Assembly (NCBI GenBank): GCA_036245525.1 | Contig: BTPG01000005.1 | Coordinates: forward strand, 213,942,179-214,006,178 | DNA: 64,000 nucleotides | Source: Semisulcospira habei | Lineage: Eukaryota; Mollusca; Gastropoda; Semisulcospiridae | Reading direction: 5' to 3' | Shown here: positions 1 through 11,065 of the stretch, piece by piece | How the letters are laid out: each line of letters opens with the position of its first letter | Numbering within the stretch: position 1 is the stretch's first letter | Notes under the pieces: generated by a model | Told to the model about the DNA's origin: nothing | What the model saw: only the letters and a program-made list of their open reading frames with translations | The model's database searches: none | Program-made: the position numbers and the translations under genes

Positions 1-222
1 CAAATTTAAAATAATAAAATATGTCACAATTGGATGTAGGAAGGATAATGGATGGACGGACCAATGGCGGAATAGTGGCGGATGACTCGTTATATTTAAC
101 TTACTTTCAATCTCTTACCTTACTTTTTCAACAAAATGTAAGCGAAATTTGTAAAAAGGACATAATGAGACTGTTTTATAATAGGAGATCTGGTGTTTAA
201 TATTAAGCAAATGGTGCCTAAA

Positions 223-281
<59 letters not shown>
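223..281. repeat. (ATG)n trinucleotide microsatellite
   Basis: About 20 uninterrupted ATG/GAT units. They sit directly before a block reading TTTATTGCCATATG, which also opens the minus-strand LINE 3' end near 10,050. The tract may therefore be the simple-repeat tail of a short LINE 3' fragment. The poly-His reading on the minus strand is an artefact of the repeat. Confidence 0.9.
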
Positions 282-388
282 AGAACTTTATTGCCATATG
301 TAATAATACATTAGGAAATCGTTGTGGTGCCGCGCAACATAAAAGGAAGAACATTAAACACATCAAAGTATAATTAAGCTACTAACGT

Positions 389-459
<71 letters not shown>

Positions 460-470
460 GACACAAAACC
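282..470 (-). mobile_element. Possible 3'-UTR fragment of a Rex1-like LINE with internal (AC)n
   Basis: The block begins with TTTATTGCCATATG and contains a pure (AC)n run at 389-457. The same order (simple tail, TTTATTGCCAT block, then (CA)n) is seen at 10,031-10,204 and 57,161-57,498, both inside recognisable Rex1-like LINEs. No coding part is left here, so the assignment rests on structure and one short shared motif. Confidence 0.35.
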
Positions 471-744
471 CTCAGAGTGGGTTACCTACCATTTTATGTG
501 AAAATGGGTTCCCATATTTCTATTTATTCTAGTGCTCTGGAGTTGATGCGAATGTTTAGAACTCACCTTATAACTTAGCTCTACAACTTAAAATAAAATA
601 GACATTTTCTAGAAACAGAGCCACTAGATGGAGAAAAAATGGGTTTCTACCCAAAAAGTGGGTGCCTCTCAGTCTCACACAAAACTGGCATTACAGTGAA
701 AATACCTCACTAAAGATATCTTTGGTTGATTTTATTATTATGAT

Positions 745-813
745 TGTTTGGGTGGGGTTGTGAGGGGGTTGGGGGTTGGGGGGGGCGGGGGGAAAGGGGG
801 GGGGGGAGGGGGG
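745..813 (+). repeat. G-rich tract, G-quadruplex candidate
   Basis: The plus strand has many runs of four or more G separated by short loops and is almost free of C. It satisfies the usual primary-sequence pattern for an intramolecular G-quadruplex. No gene is seen beside it. Confidence 0.6.
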
Positions 814-1155
814 TCATCACTTTTGGTTTATAGAGCTGCTCAATGCACTCTTATGAATGAAAGATTTTCATTATCAGTGGAATCAGTAGGTCATTTCAGA
901 GGCGCGCACTGAGTTGCACGTCGAACCACTCACAAATACTCATTTGGAGTGCACCAGATGGATCCAGTTGGCAAAGTCCCACATTCCACACTATAGGACA
1001 GCTAAGACTGAAAAGCAATCGCGGCGTTTATGGCTCGGTACAAGGTTTAAAACTAAGAAAATGTTGTTTTTAGAAGCGTGTCGGGCAAAAGTTTTTATCA
1101 AAACTGTTTTAAAACCTCTTTTAACTCAACTTTTCTTAATGTTAAAAGTGTTTTA
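814..1155. other. Unassigned sequence
   Basis: No coding domain, tandem repeat or known element end recognised. It runs up to the target-site duplication of the SINE-A copy at 1156. The 122-codon open frame over this stretch crosses into that SINE and matches nothing I recognise. Confidence 0.4.
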
Positions 1156-1531
1156 TTGTACATTGCTTAATGTCCCGACAGCAACAAGGCTTTCTCAGGA
1201 CGTGCCTGCACTGCTTGTGAAAAAACAACAACTAAACAGAACATTGAATGTATGTCGCCAGCCGGTCAAATACATTAAATAAACCCAACACATGGGGCCT
1301 AAATAAAGCTAAGGCCATTTAGCAACACACATCCAATATCAAGAGCTACAGGCAGTGCAGACAGTAGGGAGAGTTTTAAAAAGGCAAATACAGGTGAATG
1401 GACAAAGGGCCAACAGAGACACATGCCCCAGAATAGAGAGAAAAACCCACCCTGTGGGGCTGACCAGGGTGCCCCTGGGAAATAAAAAGTAGTTAACCCC
1501 ACCCAAGTCCCCCAGGGCAGACCCGGGTGGG
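1156..1531 (-). mobile_element. SINE-A retroposon, full length
   Basis: Minus-strand copy of a family seen repeatedly here. The 5' end is a hairpin (CCCCACC pairing with GGTGGGG). The 3' domain holds GCAGGCACGTCCTGAGAA and a second hairpin, ACGTCC with GGGACGT, followed by a short tail. A 15-bp target-site duplication with one mismatch flanks it at 1141-1155 and 1532-1546. I see no tRNA-type A and B boxes, so its promoter class is unknown. Confidence 0.8.
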
Positions 1532-1715
1532 GTTAAAGGTGTTTTAATTTACAAGCGTGTCGTAACTGTTATGCATCTATTCCAACGAATAGTGCTGGAT
1601 ATTTTTCCCATCCTCGCCTTCTCTCTTCGCTCAACACTCGACTTTCCAGTCCTTCCCTCAAACACCCCCAACCGGTCTGCCCTCAGCACTCGACTTTCCA
1701 GTCCTTCCTTCAAAC

Positions 1716-2099
1716 ACCCCCAATCGGGTCTGCCCTGGGGGACTTGGGTGGGGTTGGCTACTTTTTAGTTCCCAGGGGCACCCTGGTCAGCCACACAGGG
1801 TGGGTTTTTCTCTATATTCCGGGGGCATGTGTTTCTGTCTACCCTTGGTCCATTCACCTGCATTTTCCATTTTTAAACTCTCCCTACTGTCTGCGCTGCC
1901 TGTGGCTTTTGATATTGAATGTGTGTTGCTAAATGGTCTTAGCTTTATTTAGGCCCCATGTCGTAGGTTTTATTTAACGTATTGGACCGGCTGGCGACAT
2001 ACATTCAATATTCTGTTTAGTTTTTGTCACTAGCAGTGCAGGCACGTCCTGAGAAAGTCTTGTTGCTGTCGGGACGTTAAGCAATGTACAATCAATCAA
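1716..2099 (+). mobile_element. SINE-A retroposon, full length
   Basis: Plus-strand copy, ending in an AATC-rich tail, flanked by the perfect 13-bp duplication CCTTCCTTCAAAC at 1703-1715 and 2100-2112. Just upstream, around 1640-1700, a stretch carrying part of the element's head and its flank is repeated, so a local duplication probably happened at this site. It faces the copy at 1156-1531 head to head. Confidence 0.85.
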
Positions 2100-2112
2100 C
2101 CTTCCTTCAAAC

Positions 2113-2998
2113 GGACAGCATTCACACAAATAATACTTTACTATTACGTCCGAAAATGGCCCATCCAAGCCTGCACTCTTTTAACTGCACTAAACGCCTG
2201 ACTGTAGCAGACGACGCATGCATGAAACGACGCTGACTCTGTGACGTCATTTCCATTCAATCAATTTGTGCATACAATCCAAAAGGAGATGCGGCATTGA
2301 TAACATCGACAAACCTACAAAATAAAGCAACAGGTTCAACCAAAAGGTCGGGCAGGACAAAAGACAACATCAGCCTCACCCAAAGTCTAAACGTCCTCTC
2401 CTACAATGCACACTCATACAATCACTTCACTTCATAGCAACCGGCGCACGAGAATACATATGCTAAGTCTCAAATTTAACACTAGACATGACCTCCAACA
2501 ACATCACCCCGGAAGCATAACACAAAACAACCACACTCTCAAATAACAAACTTTATTTTACAGCAACATAAACAATTTCCTCCCTCACACAAATACAATA
2601 CAACCCCCCCCCCCCCTGCCCCACTACCTTTTGTATCTCTCCGTTTCACTTCGGCTCACCGACGCAGTCAACCACCGATCAGATATTAAGTTATTTATAG
2701 CTGAGAAGGGTGATGTCACACATACTCGCCCATTTTACCGGTTTATACAAGCACACACACCACTGCTGGGCAAGTTCAAACACACTACCACAGTGTATTT
2801 TAAACACAAAAGTGTGTGTAATAACCTCAAAGTGGGAAAAACTGATTTTTAAAAAAATCTTTTATAACTTCTTAAAGCATGACAATGCAGAAACAACCCT
2901 CAGAAAAAAATGGATGTCTGACTTGGTCACCCAGAATTTTACACACACCCACTGTCCATAAGGATGGTAAAGACAGTCACTCATTTGAGGGGTTTTGT

Positions 2999-3000
<2 letters not shown>
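2113..3000. other. Unassigned sequence
   Basis: AT-rich stretch with a short poly-C run near 2606-2617. I see no protein domain, tandem repeat or element terminus. Open frames here are under 90 codons and not recognisable. Confidence 0.4.
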
Positions 3001-3045
<45 letters not shown>

Positions 3046-3062
3046 CACACACACACACACAA
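3001..3062. repeat. (AC)n dinucleotide microsatellite
   Basis: Nearly pure AC repeat with one AC-to-GC interruption. The poly-Cys/Val and Thr/His frames across it are repeat artefacts. Confidence 0.95.
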
Positions 3063-3532
3063 AACACACCGTTTGCTTTAGTACTGAACTATTGTGGTCT
3101 AAGCATAAAGACAATAAACACGATTTCACAGTAACACAAATTACATAGGACATGTAATATAAAACTGAATATGTCACTAGCATCATAGACACAGCAGTGT
3201 AGTTAGCCCTATTTCCAGGCCTATTCATTAGTTTGGCCAGCCACCTGCTGCTGTGGTATGCAGGCACTCCTCGCTGCCAGCAGGTTATTTAAGTCACTGT
3301 TGAAATCAACTATTCCTTCTATAATCTATGTCACGGTTGCGGCGGGACTAATGATGTGTGTGTTGTGCCCATGTGTAATGTTCTCTAACTCTGCTTCCTC
3401 AGTTTTCTACATACCCTGCGCCGGGATGTTTGACAGCAGATACACATAGTAGTAGGATACTGGAAGAGCATTCTCTTCCAGTATCATAAACAGTCCTTCC
3501 AGTCAGTATGATTAGCGCGCACTAATGATTAA
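3063..3532. other. Unassigned sequence
   Basis: No recognisable coding domain or repeat. It contains a short inverted repeat around 3463-3486 (ACTGGAAGAG with CTCTTCCAGT), a small perfect hairpin of unknown meaning. Confidence 0.4.
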
Positions 3533-3700
3533 TTAATAATAATAATAAATAATAATTACGGTATTTATAATGCGCTCATCTTATAATAGTTATAACTCTA
3601 AGCGCACACTAACAACTCGCGCACGCATGCGCACGCTTTAGACAATGACTCACGTGCCACAAACAGTGAAATACCGATGTCTTATCTTGCACTCGAGTCA
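3533..3700 (-). mobile_element. 3' end of an L2-like LINE (tail only)
   Basis: An AAT-rich run is followed by ACGGTATTTATAATGCGC and the GCGCACGCATGCGCAC motif. The same block ends the L2-like copies at 7210, 30,405 and 53,909, where it follows reverse-transcriptase coding sequence. Here only the 3' tail was copied, as expected for a severely 5'-truncated LINE insertion. Confidence 0.65.
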
Positions 3701-3736
3701 GTTTCACCCGAACGCGCCGTAACTAAAAGTGTGTTC

Positions 3737-3962
<226 letters not shown>

Positions 3963-4004
3963 TATATATATATATACCCCCCCAAGAAAAAGCTTGATGT
4001 TGCC

Positions 4005-6360
4005 AGCCTTTAGCGTGACGACAAGAAAGCTGCCCTTCAGGCCGATTTACAGCGCATGCTCAAAGACACAGTTGATCCAGCAGACTCCTCCCCTGAAACA
4101 CTCTGGGAACAACTGAAAACTGCTATTGTAAAATCCTCAGTGGAAGTCTTGGGCTTTGCTAGAAAGAGGAACAAAGACTGGTTTGACGAAAACGACGTAG
4201 AGATCCAGGAACTTCTAGCAAAAAAAAAGAGCCGCCCACCAGGCCCACCTAGCCCAGCCTTCCTGCCCTGTGAAGAAGTCTGCCTTCCGCCTCATCTGCA
4301 GTAGTCTACAGCTCAAGCTTAGAGAGCTCCAGAACGAGTGGTGGTCCAGACTCGCACAGAGGACCCAGCTCTGCGCTGACAACGGTGACTACAGGGGCTT
4401 CTACGAAGCACTGAAAGCAGTGTATGGCCCTAGGCACCTGGTACAAAGTCCCCTGCGAAGCGCTGATGGACAGGCACTCCTCACAGATAATCTCTCTCTC
4501 TCTTGGCTTGACTTCGCGAACGAAGATTTTATAGGAGATAATACCTCCATCTTGAACCGCTGGTCGGAATACTTTCAGGACCTCTTCGGCGCTGAGCGCA
4601 CTGTTCAAGAAACAGTCATCCTCCAAATCCCAAACCTTCCCCTAAAGGTTGAATTGGACGAACCGCCCACCGCCGAAGAGACCCTCACAGCCACCCACCA
4701 GCTCAAGAGTGGCAAAGCAGCAGGCATTGACGGAATCCCGCCAGAGATCTGGAAACATGGAGGCCCAGCACTGCACAACAAGCTCCACGACCTCTTTCTC
4801 TGCTGCTGGGAAAAAGGAACACTACCAAAGGATCTCCGTGATGCAGTCATCATCACCCTGTACAAGAACAAAGGAGAGAAGTCTGCCTGCTATAATTATC
4901 GTGGAATTACCCTGCTGTCCATTGCCGGGAAAATTATCGCAAGGTTGCTCCTGAATCGGCTGGTACCTGCCATCGCTGAAGACCACCTCCCAGAGGGCCA
5001 GTGTGGCTTCAGAGCCAACAGGAGTACCACCGACATGGTCTTTGTGCTGAGACAGCTTCAGGAGAAGTGCCGCGAGCAGAACAAAGGTCTGTACGTAACG
5101 TTTGTCGACCTAACAAAAGCGTTTGACACTGTGAGCAGACAAGGTATGTGGCAGATCCTGGAGCGACTAGGTTGTCCCCCAAAGTTCCTCAACATGATCG
5201 TCCAGCTCCACGAGGACCAGCAAGGCCAGGTCAGACTAAACAGTGACCTCTCAGAACCATTCCCCATTCGCAACGGCGTGAAGCAAGGCTGCGTGCTGGC
5301 ACCGACCCTCTTCACCATCTTCTTCAGCATGATGTTGAAGCAGGCCACAGTGGACCTCGACGATGACGACGCAGTGTACATCAGGTATCGTCTCGATGGC
5401 AGCCTGTTCAACCTCAGACGACTGCAGGCCCACACGAAAACCCTAGACCAACTGATTCGTGAGCTGCTCTTTGCTGATGACGCTGCCCTCGTTGCACACA
5501 CAGAGAGAGCCTTGCAGCGCATTACGTCCTGCTTCGCAGATGCCGCCCAGCTCTTTGGACTTGAGGTCAGTCTGAAAAAGACAGAGGTCATTCATCAGCC
5601 GGCACCCAAGGAAGATCATCGCCCTCCCCACATCATCATCGGCGAGTCCGAACTGAAGTCTGTACACCAGTTTACCTACCTCGGCTGCATCATCACGTCA
5701 GACGCCAAGCTGGACAAGGAGATGGACAACAGGCTGGCAAAAGCGAACAGTGCTTTCGGGCGACTATTCAAGCTGGTGTGGCACAATCAACAGCTAAAAA
5801 AAGGCACCAAGATCAGCGTGTACAGAGCTGTCGTCCTCACCACCCTGCTGTACGGTTCCGAGTCCTGGGCCCTCTACCGCAGCCAACTACGACTCCTCGA
5901 ACGCTTTCACCAGCGCTGCCTGCGTACCATCCTCAGCATTCACTGGAGTGACTATGTCATTAACGTCGAGGTCCTTGAACAGGCGAAAACTGTGAGCATC
6001 GAGGCTTTGCTGCTGCGGACACAGCTTCGCTGGGCGGGGCACGTCTCCAGGATGGAGGATCATCGCCTACCCAAGATCACTCTGTTCGGCGAGCTCGCCA
6101 CTGGACACCGAGACAGAGGGGCACCAAAGAAGAGATACAAAGACGGTCTCAAGAAGTCACTTAGTGCCTGCCAAATCTCCTTTGAGGACTCTCGCAGAGC
6201 TAACCTTAAGGACAAGCGGCTCAGAAGAAAAAACAGAGTTGTCGTAACTCAGAACCCTGACCAGACCTTCCCCTGCAGCCACTGCGGTCCAACCTCCCTG
6301 TCCCGGATTGGCCTCCGCAGCCACGAAAATGCCTGCAGACGACGTGGGCAAGCCCTATAG
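4005..6360 (+). pseudogene. RTE-like LINE reverse transcriptase with C-terminal C2H2 finger
   Basis: This is the polyprotein remainder after loss of the endonuclease. The conserved linker (DWFDENDVEIQELLAKK) lies in one frame. One extra A in the run near 4221-4229, compared with copy 2, shifts to the frame of a 696-codon ORF from 4270. That ORF has intact RT motifs: DLTKAFDTV, NGVKQGCVLAP and catalytic FADD at about 5470. Near the end is a CxxC...H...C zinc finger (CSHCGPTSLSRIGLRSHENAC). Compared with copy 2 it has a 17-codon insertion (4492-4542) and lacks about 25 codons just before the finger, after SACQI. The RT part is nearly uninterrupted, so the insertion is fairly recent. In an intact element the product would copy its RNA at a nicked target. 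Confidence 0.85.
4492..4542 (-). mobile_element. 45-bp antisense self-insertion with 6-bp duplication
   Basis: Relative to copy 2, 51 bp are inserted in frame. They read (CT)n and then the reverse complement of the element's own 3' terminus (compare 6352-6387). The insert is flanked by GATAAT at 4486-4491 and 4537-4542. It looks like a tiny 5'-truncated retrotransposition product with an (AG)n tail. It adds 17 codons without breaking the RT frame. Confidence 0.8.
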
Positions 6361-6387
6361 AATCTTCGTTGGCGAAGTCAATCCAAG

Positions 6388-6445
6388 ATATATATATATA
6401 CAGTACTGCCCAGCTATCAGCTAAATATATGTATATATACTGTGG
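6388..6445. repeat. AT repeat with half-arm of the (TA)n palindrome
   Basis: After RTE copy 1 ends, the sequence resumes with ATATATATA, then ACTGCCCAGCTATCAGC, then more TA-rich sequence. This matches the right arm of the palindrome at 3737-3962, so the LINE is bracketed by related TA elements. Confidence 0.7.
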
Positions 6446-7020
6446 GACGGATGGGTCAGATTTGGAATTTGTTTGCAACATTAAAAGTCTGGACAGCAGT
6501 TGGGTAAAATCTGTTTTTAAAACGACTCGTGCGTGTTCCGATCGCTTTATATAGGCACCCTGATGGCAACATCTCAAACAACTCATGGGCTGTGGAAATG
6601 AAACAAATGAAACAAAAATGAAACAATGTGTAACTTTTTTTTTCAAACTGGAAGTGCTTCAGCGTCGTTTCGAGTTTTAAAACTTTGGCTTTGTCCTAAG
6701 ACGCATCAATATAATCTTTATTAAATCTTGGTGTTGGATTGAGTCTATTTCTTTGGATGGTCTTTAAGTGTTTCATAATTGCTTCTTCTGCCCTACATCA
6801 CTTTTTTTAGTGATGTCACACAGCGGCCTGGCTGAAGATACCAGCCCCATATTGTTTATGATGAAAGGGCAAAGGCTGACATTTGTTTTGATTCTAGTTG
6901 TATTGACGTGACTGTAGTAGTTTACAATCTGATCATACCTAGTACTGGCGACAAACGTGAATACGCCCAGACTGCAACGGACATGCGGGGGCTCATGAGG
7001 CTTTATGTCTCTTGTCGGCC
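6446..7020. other. Unassigned sequence
   Basis: No coding domain or element end recognised. A TTTATATA-like stretch is near 6545. The minus-strand open frames are made partly of the tandem repeat that follows. Confidence 0.4.
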
Positions 7021-7201
7021 CAGTTGTGTATAGCTCTATTTGCAGGACATCTAGGTTTTTTTGGATGTTGTGTATAGCTCTGTTTGCCGGACATCTAGGG
7101 TTCTTTAGATGTTGTGTATAGCTCTGTTTGCAAGACATCTAGGGTTCTTTGGATGTTGTGTATAGCTCTGTTTGCCAGACATCTAGGGTTCTTTGGATGT
7201 T
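7021..7201. repeat. 44-bp tandem repeat, about 4 copies
   Basis: The unit begins GTTGTGTATAGCTCTGTTTG and contains GACATCTAGGG. Copies differ by a few substitutions. Confidence 0.85.
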
Positions 7202-7209
7202 AAATTTAC

Positions 7210-7387
7210 ATCGATATCTCTTTCAACAGTTCTAGCACTATAATATCACGACATTCCCCACACCAAGCTGACTGTCGTAATGTATTTGTCGTTCGTGAGT
7301 CATTGTTAAAAGCGTGCGCATGTGTGCGCGAGTTGTGAGTGTGCGCTTAGAGTTATAATTATTATAAGCGCATTATAAAATACCGTA

Positions 7388-7471
<84 letters not shown>
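7210..7471 (+). mobile_element. 3' end of an L2-like LINE (tail only), plus strand
   Basis: Reverse-oriented relative of the tails at 3533 and 30,405. It runs from CTCTTTCAACAGTTCTAGCAC through the GCGCATTATAAAATACCGT block into an ATT tail (7387-7471). It lies about 120 bp before exon A, in the intron of the host gene. Confidence 0.75.
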
Positions 7472-7472
<1 letters not shown>

Positions 7473-7589
7473 TATATTACAATCACAACATATTGGTCGC
7501 TGTCAGTGAAGGGAGTACAAGGGTAAAACATATTTCCTCAGTTAAAATGTCTTTTATTTCAGTCACGCTATCTCTTTTCTGTTTAACAG

Positions 7590-7706
7590 CCAAACTCTAC
7601 TGCAAGTTGCGAGAATTCCGATGCAAGAAGGGTAACTGTGTGCGATCACGGGACCGCTGTGCTGACCAAGACTGTACAGACAGTTCTGACACGGAGGGAA
7701 TGTGTG
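7590..7706 (+). CDS. Exon A of LDLa/CTLD/LRR receptor: one LDLa repeat
   Basis: This 117-nt internal exon encodes one LDL-receptor class A module with six cysteines: TGC at 7601, FRC, NCV, RC, DC and a final C, ending CADQDCTDSSDTEGMC. The acceptor is a pyrimidine tract plus AACAG ending at 7589; the donor is G|GTGTGT at 7707. Both ends are phase 1. This is the classic symmetric phase of LDLa exons and the same phase and length as exon B. The DxxD..SDxE calcium cage is mostly present, with T replacing one usual acidic position (SDTEG). Splicing G here to CC in exon B gives an Ala codon and keeps the frame. The module probably sits in the extracellular part of a membrane receptor. Upstream exons and the start codon are not in the window. 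Confidence 0.8.
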
Positions 7707-7769
7707 GTGTGTATAATCTGCTGCACTTTGTATTCCCAAAACAAAAGGTCAGCGTAGATAATGTTTTAT

Positions 7770-8298
7770 GTTTTATGTTGTGCTGCACGTCTTATCGTCC
7801 GCGCTTCACAGCATCAGCTCATCACTCCTATTCTGAGACAACTTCATTGGCTGCCAGTCAAACAACGAGTCTCGTACAAAATCGCCTGTCTCTGCTACAA
7901 AGCTATTAACTACTCTACCCTGCCTATCTCGCTGATCTTCTTCAACTATACACTCCCTCCCGCTCCCTCCGTTCAAGTAGTGACACGCGCCTTCTCAGAG
8001 TCCCGCTCTTCAAATACAAAACCAGAGGTGACCGTTGCTTTGCGCACGTCGGACCTGCTGTCTGGAACTCGCTACCTATAGACATTCTTTCTCATTCACT
8101 GCCTTCAAATCTGCCCTAAAGACCACCTGTTTGATACCCAAATGTAGCTCAGTTCTTTGTCATTGTGTACCTGTGTGGGTGCGTGCACGTGTTTATGCAG
8201 AATCCGTTGTTTCTCTGGTTTTATGACCCCTTCCACTCGCACTCTTTCTTTATAAAGCGCTTAGAGCTTATTTAAGGATAAGCGCTATATAAGTAACC

Positions 8299-8357
<59 letters not shown>
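7770..8357 (+). mobile_element. 3' part of an L2-like LINE
   Basis: Translation gives the conserved RT C-terminal block ITPILRQLHWLPVKQRVSYK and, further on, FKYKTRGDRCFAHVGPAVWN, broken by at least one frameshift and stop. The 3'UTR ends with AAAGCGCTTAGAGC...AAGCGCTATATAAGTAA and an ATT tail, a terminus typical of L2-group LINEs. It begins abruptly inside the RT, so it is a 5'-truncated insertion in the intron after exon A. Confidence 0.8.
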
Positions 8358-8358
<1 letters not shown>

Positions 8359-8519
8359 CTTTTGACGACATGTCTCGTGCTATTCAAGTCTGAACAAGTA
8401 TTTTTAGAGAGACAAATGTTTAAAGTGTCCTTCCATCAAATTTATTTTTTGACAAAAGTATCGGAAAAATTAAAACAAATTCGTCATCAAGAGCTGTCTT
8501 CGACATGCTAGCATTGAAA

Positions 8520-8805
8520 GCTGTCTGGATGTCAAATAAACGATCATACGATAATGCACTTTTCATGGTGATTGTGCCTAGACTAGAACAGGAAGTCAAA
8601 TGAACGATCATACGATAATGCACTTTTAATGGTGATTGTGCCTAGACTATACTAGGAAGTCAAATGAACGATCATACGATGCATTTTTAATCGTGATTGT
8701 GCCTAGACTAAAACAGGGAGTCAAATGAATGATCATATGATAATGCACTTTTAATGGCGGTTTTGCCTAGACTAGACTAGGAAGTCAAATGAACGATCAC
8801 ACCCC
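8520..8805. repeat. About 63-bp tandem repeat, about 5 copies
   Basis: Each unit contains GTCAAATGAACGATCATACG and GATTGTGCCTAGACTA. Copies vary by small indels. Confidence 0.85.
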
Positions 8806-9059
8806 TCAGCCGTTGACTCTCCTCAGGCTTACAGGGTTTAGTGCCAAACAGCACAGCTCTAATCTGACTAATCTTTAAGTCGTCGGAAAAAAAGACAGAT
8901 TTGTTTGGTGACCTTTCACTGTTGCGAAGTTTAACAAAATAATGTTCAAAAGTAAACATAAAAGAAAAAAATCTAATGATAACCATATGTTATATCTTAT
9001 TCATATTTTACATCAGCACGCACCTGACGAGAGCCTGCGTAACATGAGTAAGTTGCCTT

Positions 9060-10030
9060 GTAAAATCAAAGACACGCCATTAAATGAGGAAGTTGTCTTG
9101 ATTGAAATGATAGACACGCCATTAAATGAGGAAGGTGTCTTGATTGAAATTATAGACACGCCATTAATTGAGGAAGTTGACTTATTGTGAAATGATAGAC
9201 AGGCCATTAAATGAGGAAGATGTCTTGTTAAATTTTAGACAAGCTATTAATTGAGGAAGTTGTCTTGTTGTCAAATGATGGACACGCCATTAAATGAGGA
9301 AGTTATCTCGTTATGAAATGACAGACACGCCATTAAACGAGAAAGTTGCTGTAAAATGAGAGACACGCCATTAAACGAGGAAGTTGATGTGAAATGATAA
9401 AAACGCCATTAAATGAGGAAGTTGTGAAATGATAGACACGCCATTAAATGACAAAGTGTATATGGTAGACACGCCATTAAATGAGGAAGTTGCCTTGTTG
9501 TGAAATGATAGACACGCCATTAAACGAGGAAGTTGATGTGAAATGATAAAAACGCCATTAAATGAGGAAGATGTGAAATGATAGACACGCCATTAAATGA
9601 CAAAGTGTATATGGTAGACACGCCATTAAAGGAGGAAGTTGTCTTGTTGTGAAATGATAGACACGCCATTAAATGAAGAAGTTTTGCTGTGAAATGGTAG
9701 ACACACCATAAAATGAGGAAGTTTTTTTGCGAAATGATGGACACGTCATTAAATGAGGAGCTTGTTGTGATATGATAGACACGCCATTAAATGAGAAAGT
9801 TGTTGTGAAACGATAGACACACCATTAAATTAGGAAGTTGTTGTGATGTGATGTGATAGACACGCCATTAAATGCGGAATTTGTTGTGAAATAATAGACA
9901 TAGACACGGCATTAAATGAGGAAGTTGTTGCGAACTAATAGACGCGCCATTAAATGAGAAATTTGCTGTAAAATGATAGACGCGTCATTCAATGAGATAT
10001 CTTTTTTTGTGAAATGATAGACACGCCATT
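9060..10030. repeat. Minisatellite, left part (host of the Rex1-like LINE)
   Basis: Irregular 30-45-bp units share GACACGCCATTAAATGAGGA and a variable TTGTGAAATGATA part, about 26 copies. The same array resumes at 21,839. The 11.8 kb between is therefore an insertion into the array, with ATTA at both edges as a likely short duplication. Confidence 0.9.
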
Positions 10031-10119
10031 AGATAAGATAAGATAGTTTATTGCCATATGTTTCCATGTACAAAGCAATAAAAACATTGAAATTTGTCTT
10101 GATGTCAGATACTAAGACT

Positions 10120-10192
<73 letters not shown>

Positions 10193-10977
10193 CACACACA
10201 CACAGTAACATCTGATTCAGTTAAAAGCTGACTGTACACATTCGTTCTTACTCGCCACTCGCGCTTTCTCCAATTAGTCCGGTTGATCAGAGAGAGCGCA
10301 AACAGCCAGAGGGAAAAAACTGTTGCGGAATCCGCCGGCCCCGGCACCGATGGACCTGTACCTGCGCCCAGATGGGAAAATTTGGAAAAGCTCATTGCCG
10401 GGGTGGATGGAAACACTGGAGATAAGACTTGCTCTACGTGAGAGACGCTGCTGGCACAGTGAGTCTAGGCTAGGAAGATCTCTGCCTATGATTTTTGAAG
10501 CGGTCTTGACCACCCTACTCAGTCTGATTTTCTCTTTGGCTGTGATGGAACCATACCAAACTGCGATCGAAAGGCGAGCACGCTCTCGATCACAGCTCGG
10601 TGGAACTGTATCAACATGTGGGCACCGAGACCGAAACTTTTCAAACGTCGCAGGAAGAACAAGCGCTGCTGTGCTTTTTGGACGATGAGGCGAGTGTTTT
10701 CCTCCCACATCAGGTCACACGACAGGGTAGTGCCAAGAAACTTAAAGTTCTGGACTGTTTCAATGATTTCACCATTGATCACAAGAGGAGGAGGGGGAGG
10801 GGACCGTCTCTTTCTAAAGTCCACAATCATTTCTTTTCTTTTGCCAGAGTTCAGTTTAAGGTTGTTGTTATTACACCAACCAATCAGAGTCTCAACCTGA
10901 CTACGGCAAGCGGACCCGTCTGAGTCTGCAATGCACACTCCCACTGTGGTGTCATCTGCAAATTTCAGAACTTTAGT
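10031..10977 (-). mobile_element. Rex1-like LINE 1, 3' part
   Basis: On the minus strand the RT C-terminal domain reads FKFLGTTLS, VQKAQQRLFFLRRLKSFG and, in another frame, [18 protein letters not shown] and SGRRYRSI. These blocks are typical of Rex1/Babar-type CR1-group LINEs. The 3'UTR has a pure (CA)n tract at 10,123-10,204 and a (TTATC)n tail abutting the minisatellite. The coding part stops at 10,977, immediately after the FADDTT motif, where RTE-like copy 2 is inserted; it resumes at 19,535. Frameshifts make it non-functional. Confidence 0.8.
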
Positions 10978-10980
10978 AGG

Positions 10981-11065
10981 GGAAGTGGCGCAGTGGTTAA
11001 GGCGTCTGCCTCCAATGCCAAAGGTGCGAGTTCCGATACCGGGTTCCGGCGTTGGATTTTTCTCC
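10981..11065 (+). mobile_element. tRNA-related SINE head
   Basis: A Pol III A-box-like block (TGGCGCAGTGG) is followed about 30 bp on by a B-box-like GCGAGTTCCGATACC, in the order of a tRNA-derived SINE. No clean cloverleaf forms, so it is not a tRNA gene. It sits exactly at the left edge of RTE-like copy 2. It may be a separate SINE or the 5' end of that element. Confidence 0.5.

Larger units (their letters stand above)
3976..6387 (+). mobile_element. RTE-like LINE copy 1, 5'-truncated
   Basis: The copy starts inside a poly-C run that lies mid-element in copy 2 (12,580-12,599), so the 5'UTR and endonuclease are missing. It ends with a hairpin (CTTCG, loop TTGG, CGAAG) followed by AAGTCAATCCA and then an AT repeat. 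Sequence is close to copy 2 throughout the RT. The clade name RTE-like rests on RT motifs and the characteristic C-terminal WAGHVSRMEDHRLPK block. The host site is (TA)n. Confidence 0.85.

Noticed and set aside
10981..11065. Functional tRNA gene
   Set aside because: A- and B-box-like words are present, but acceptor and anticodon stems do not pair properly. It is more likely a SINE head.
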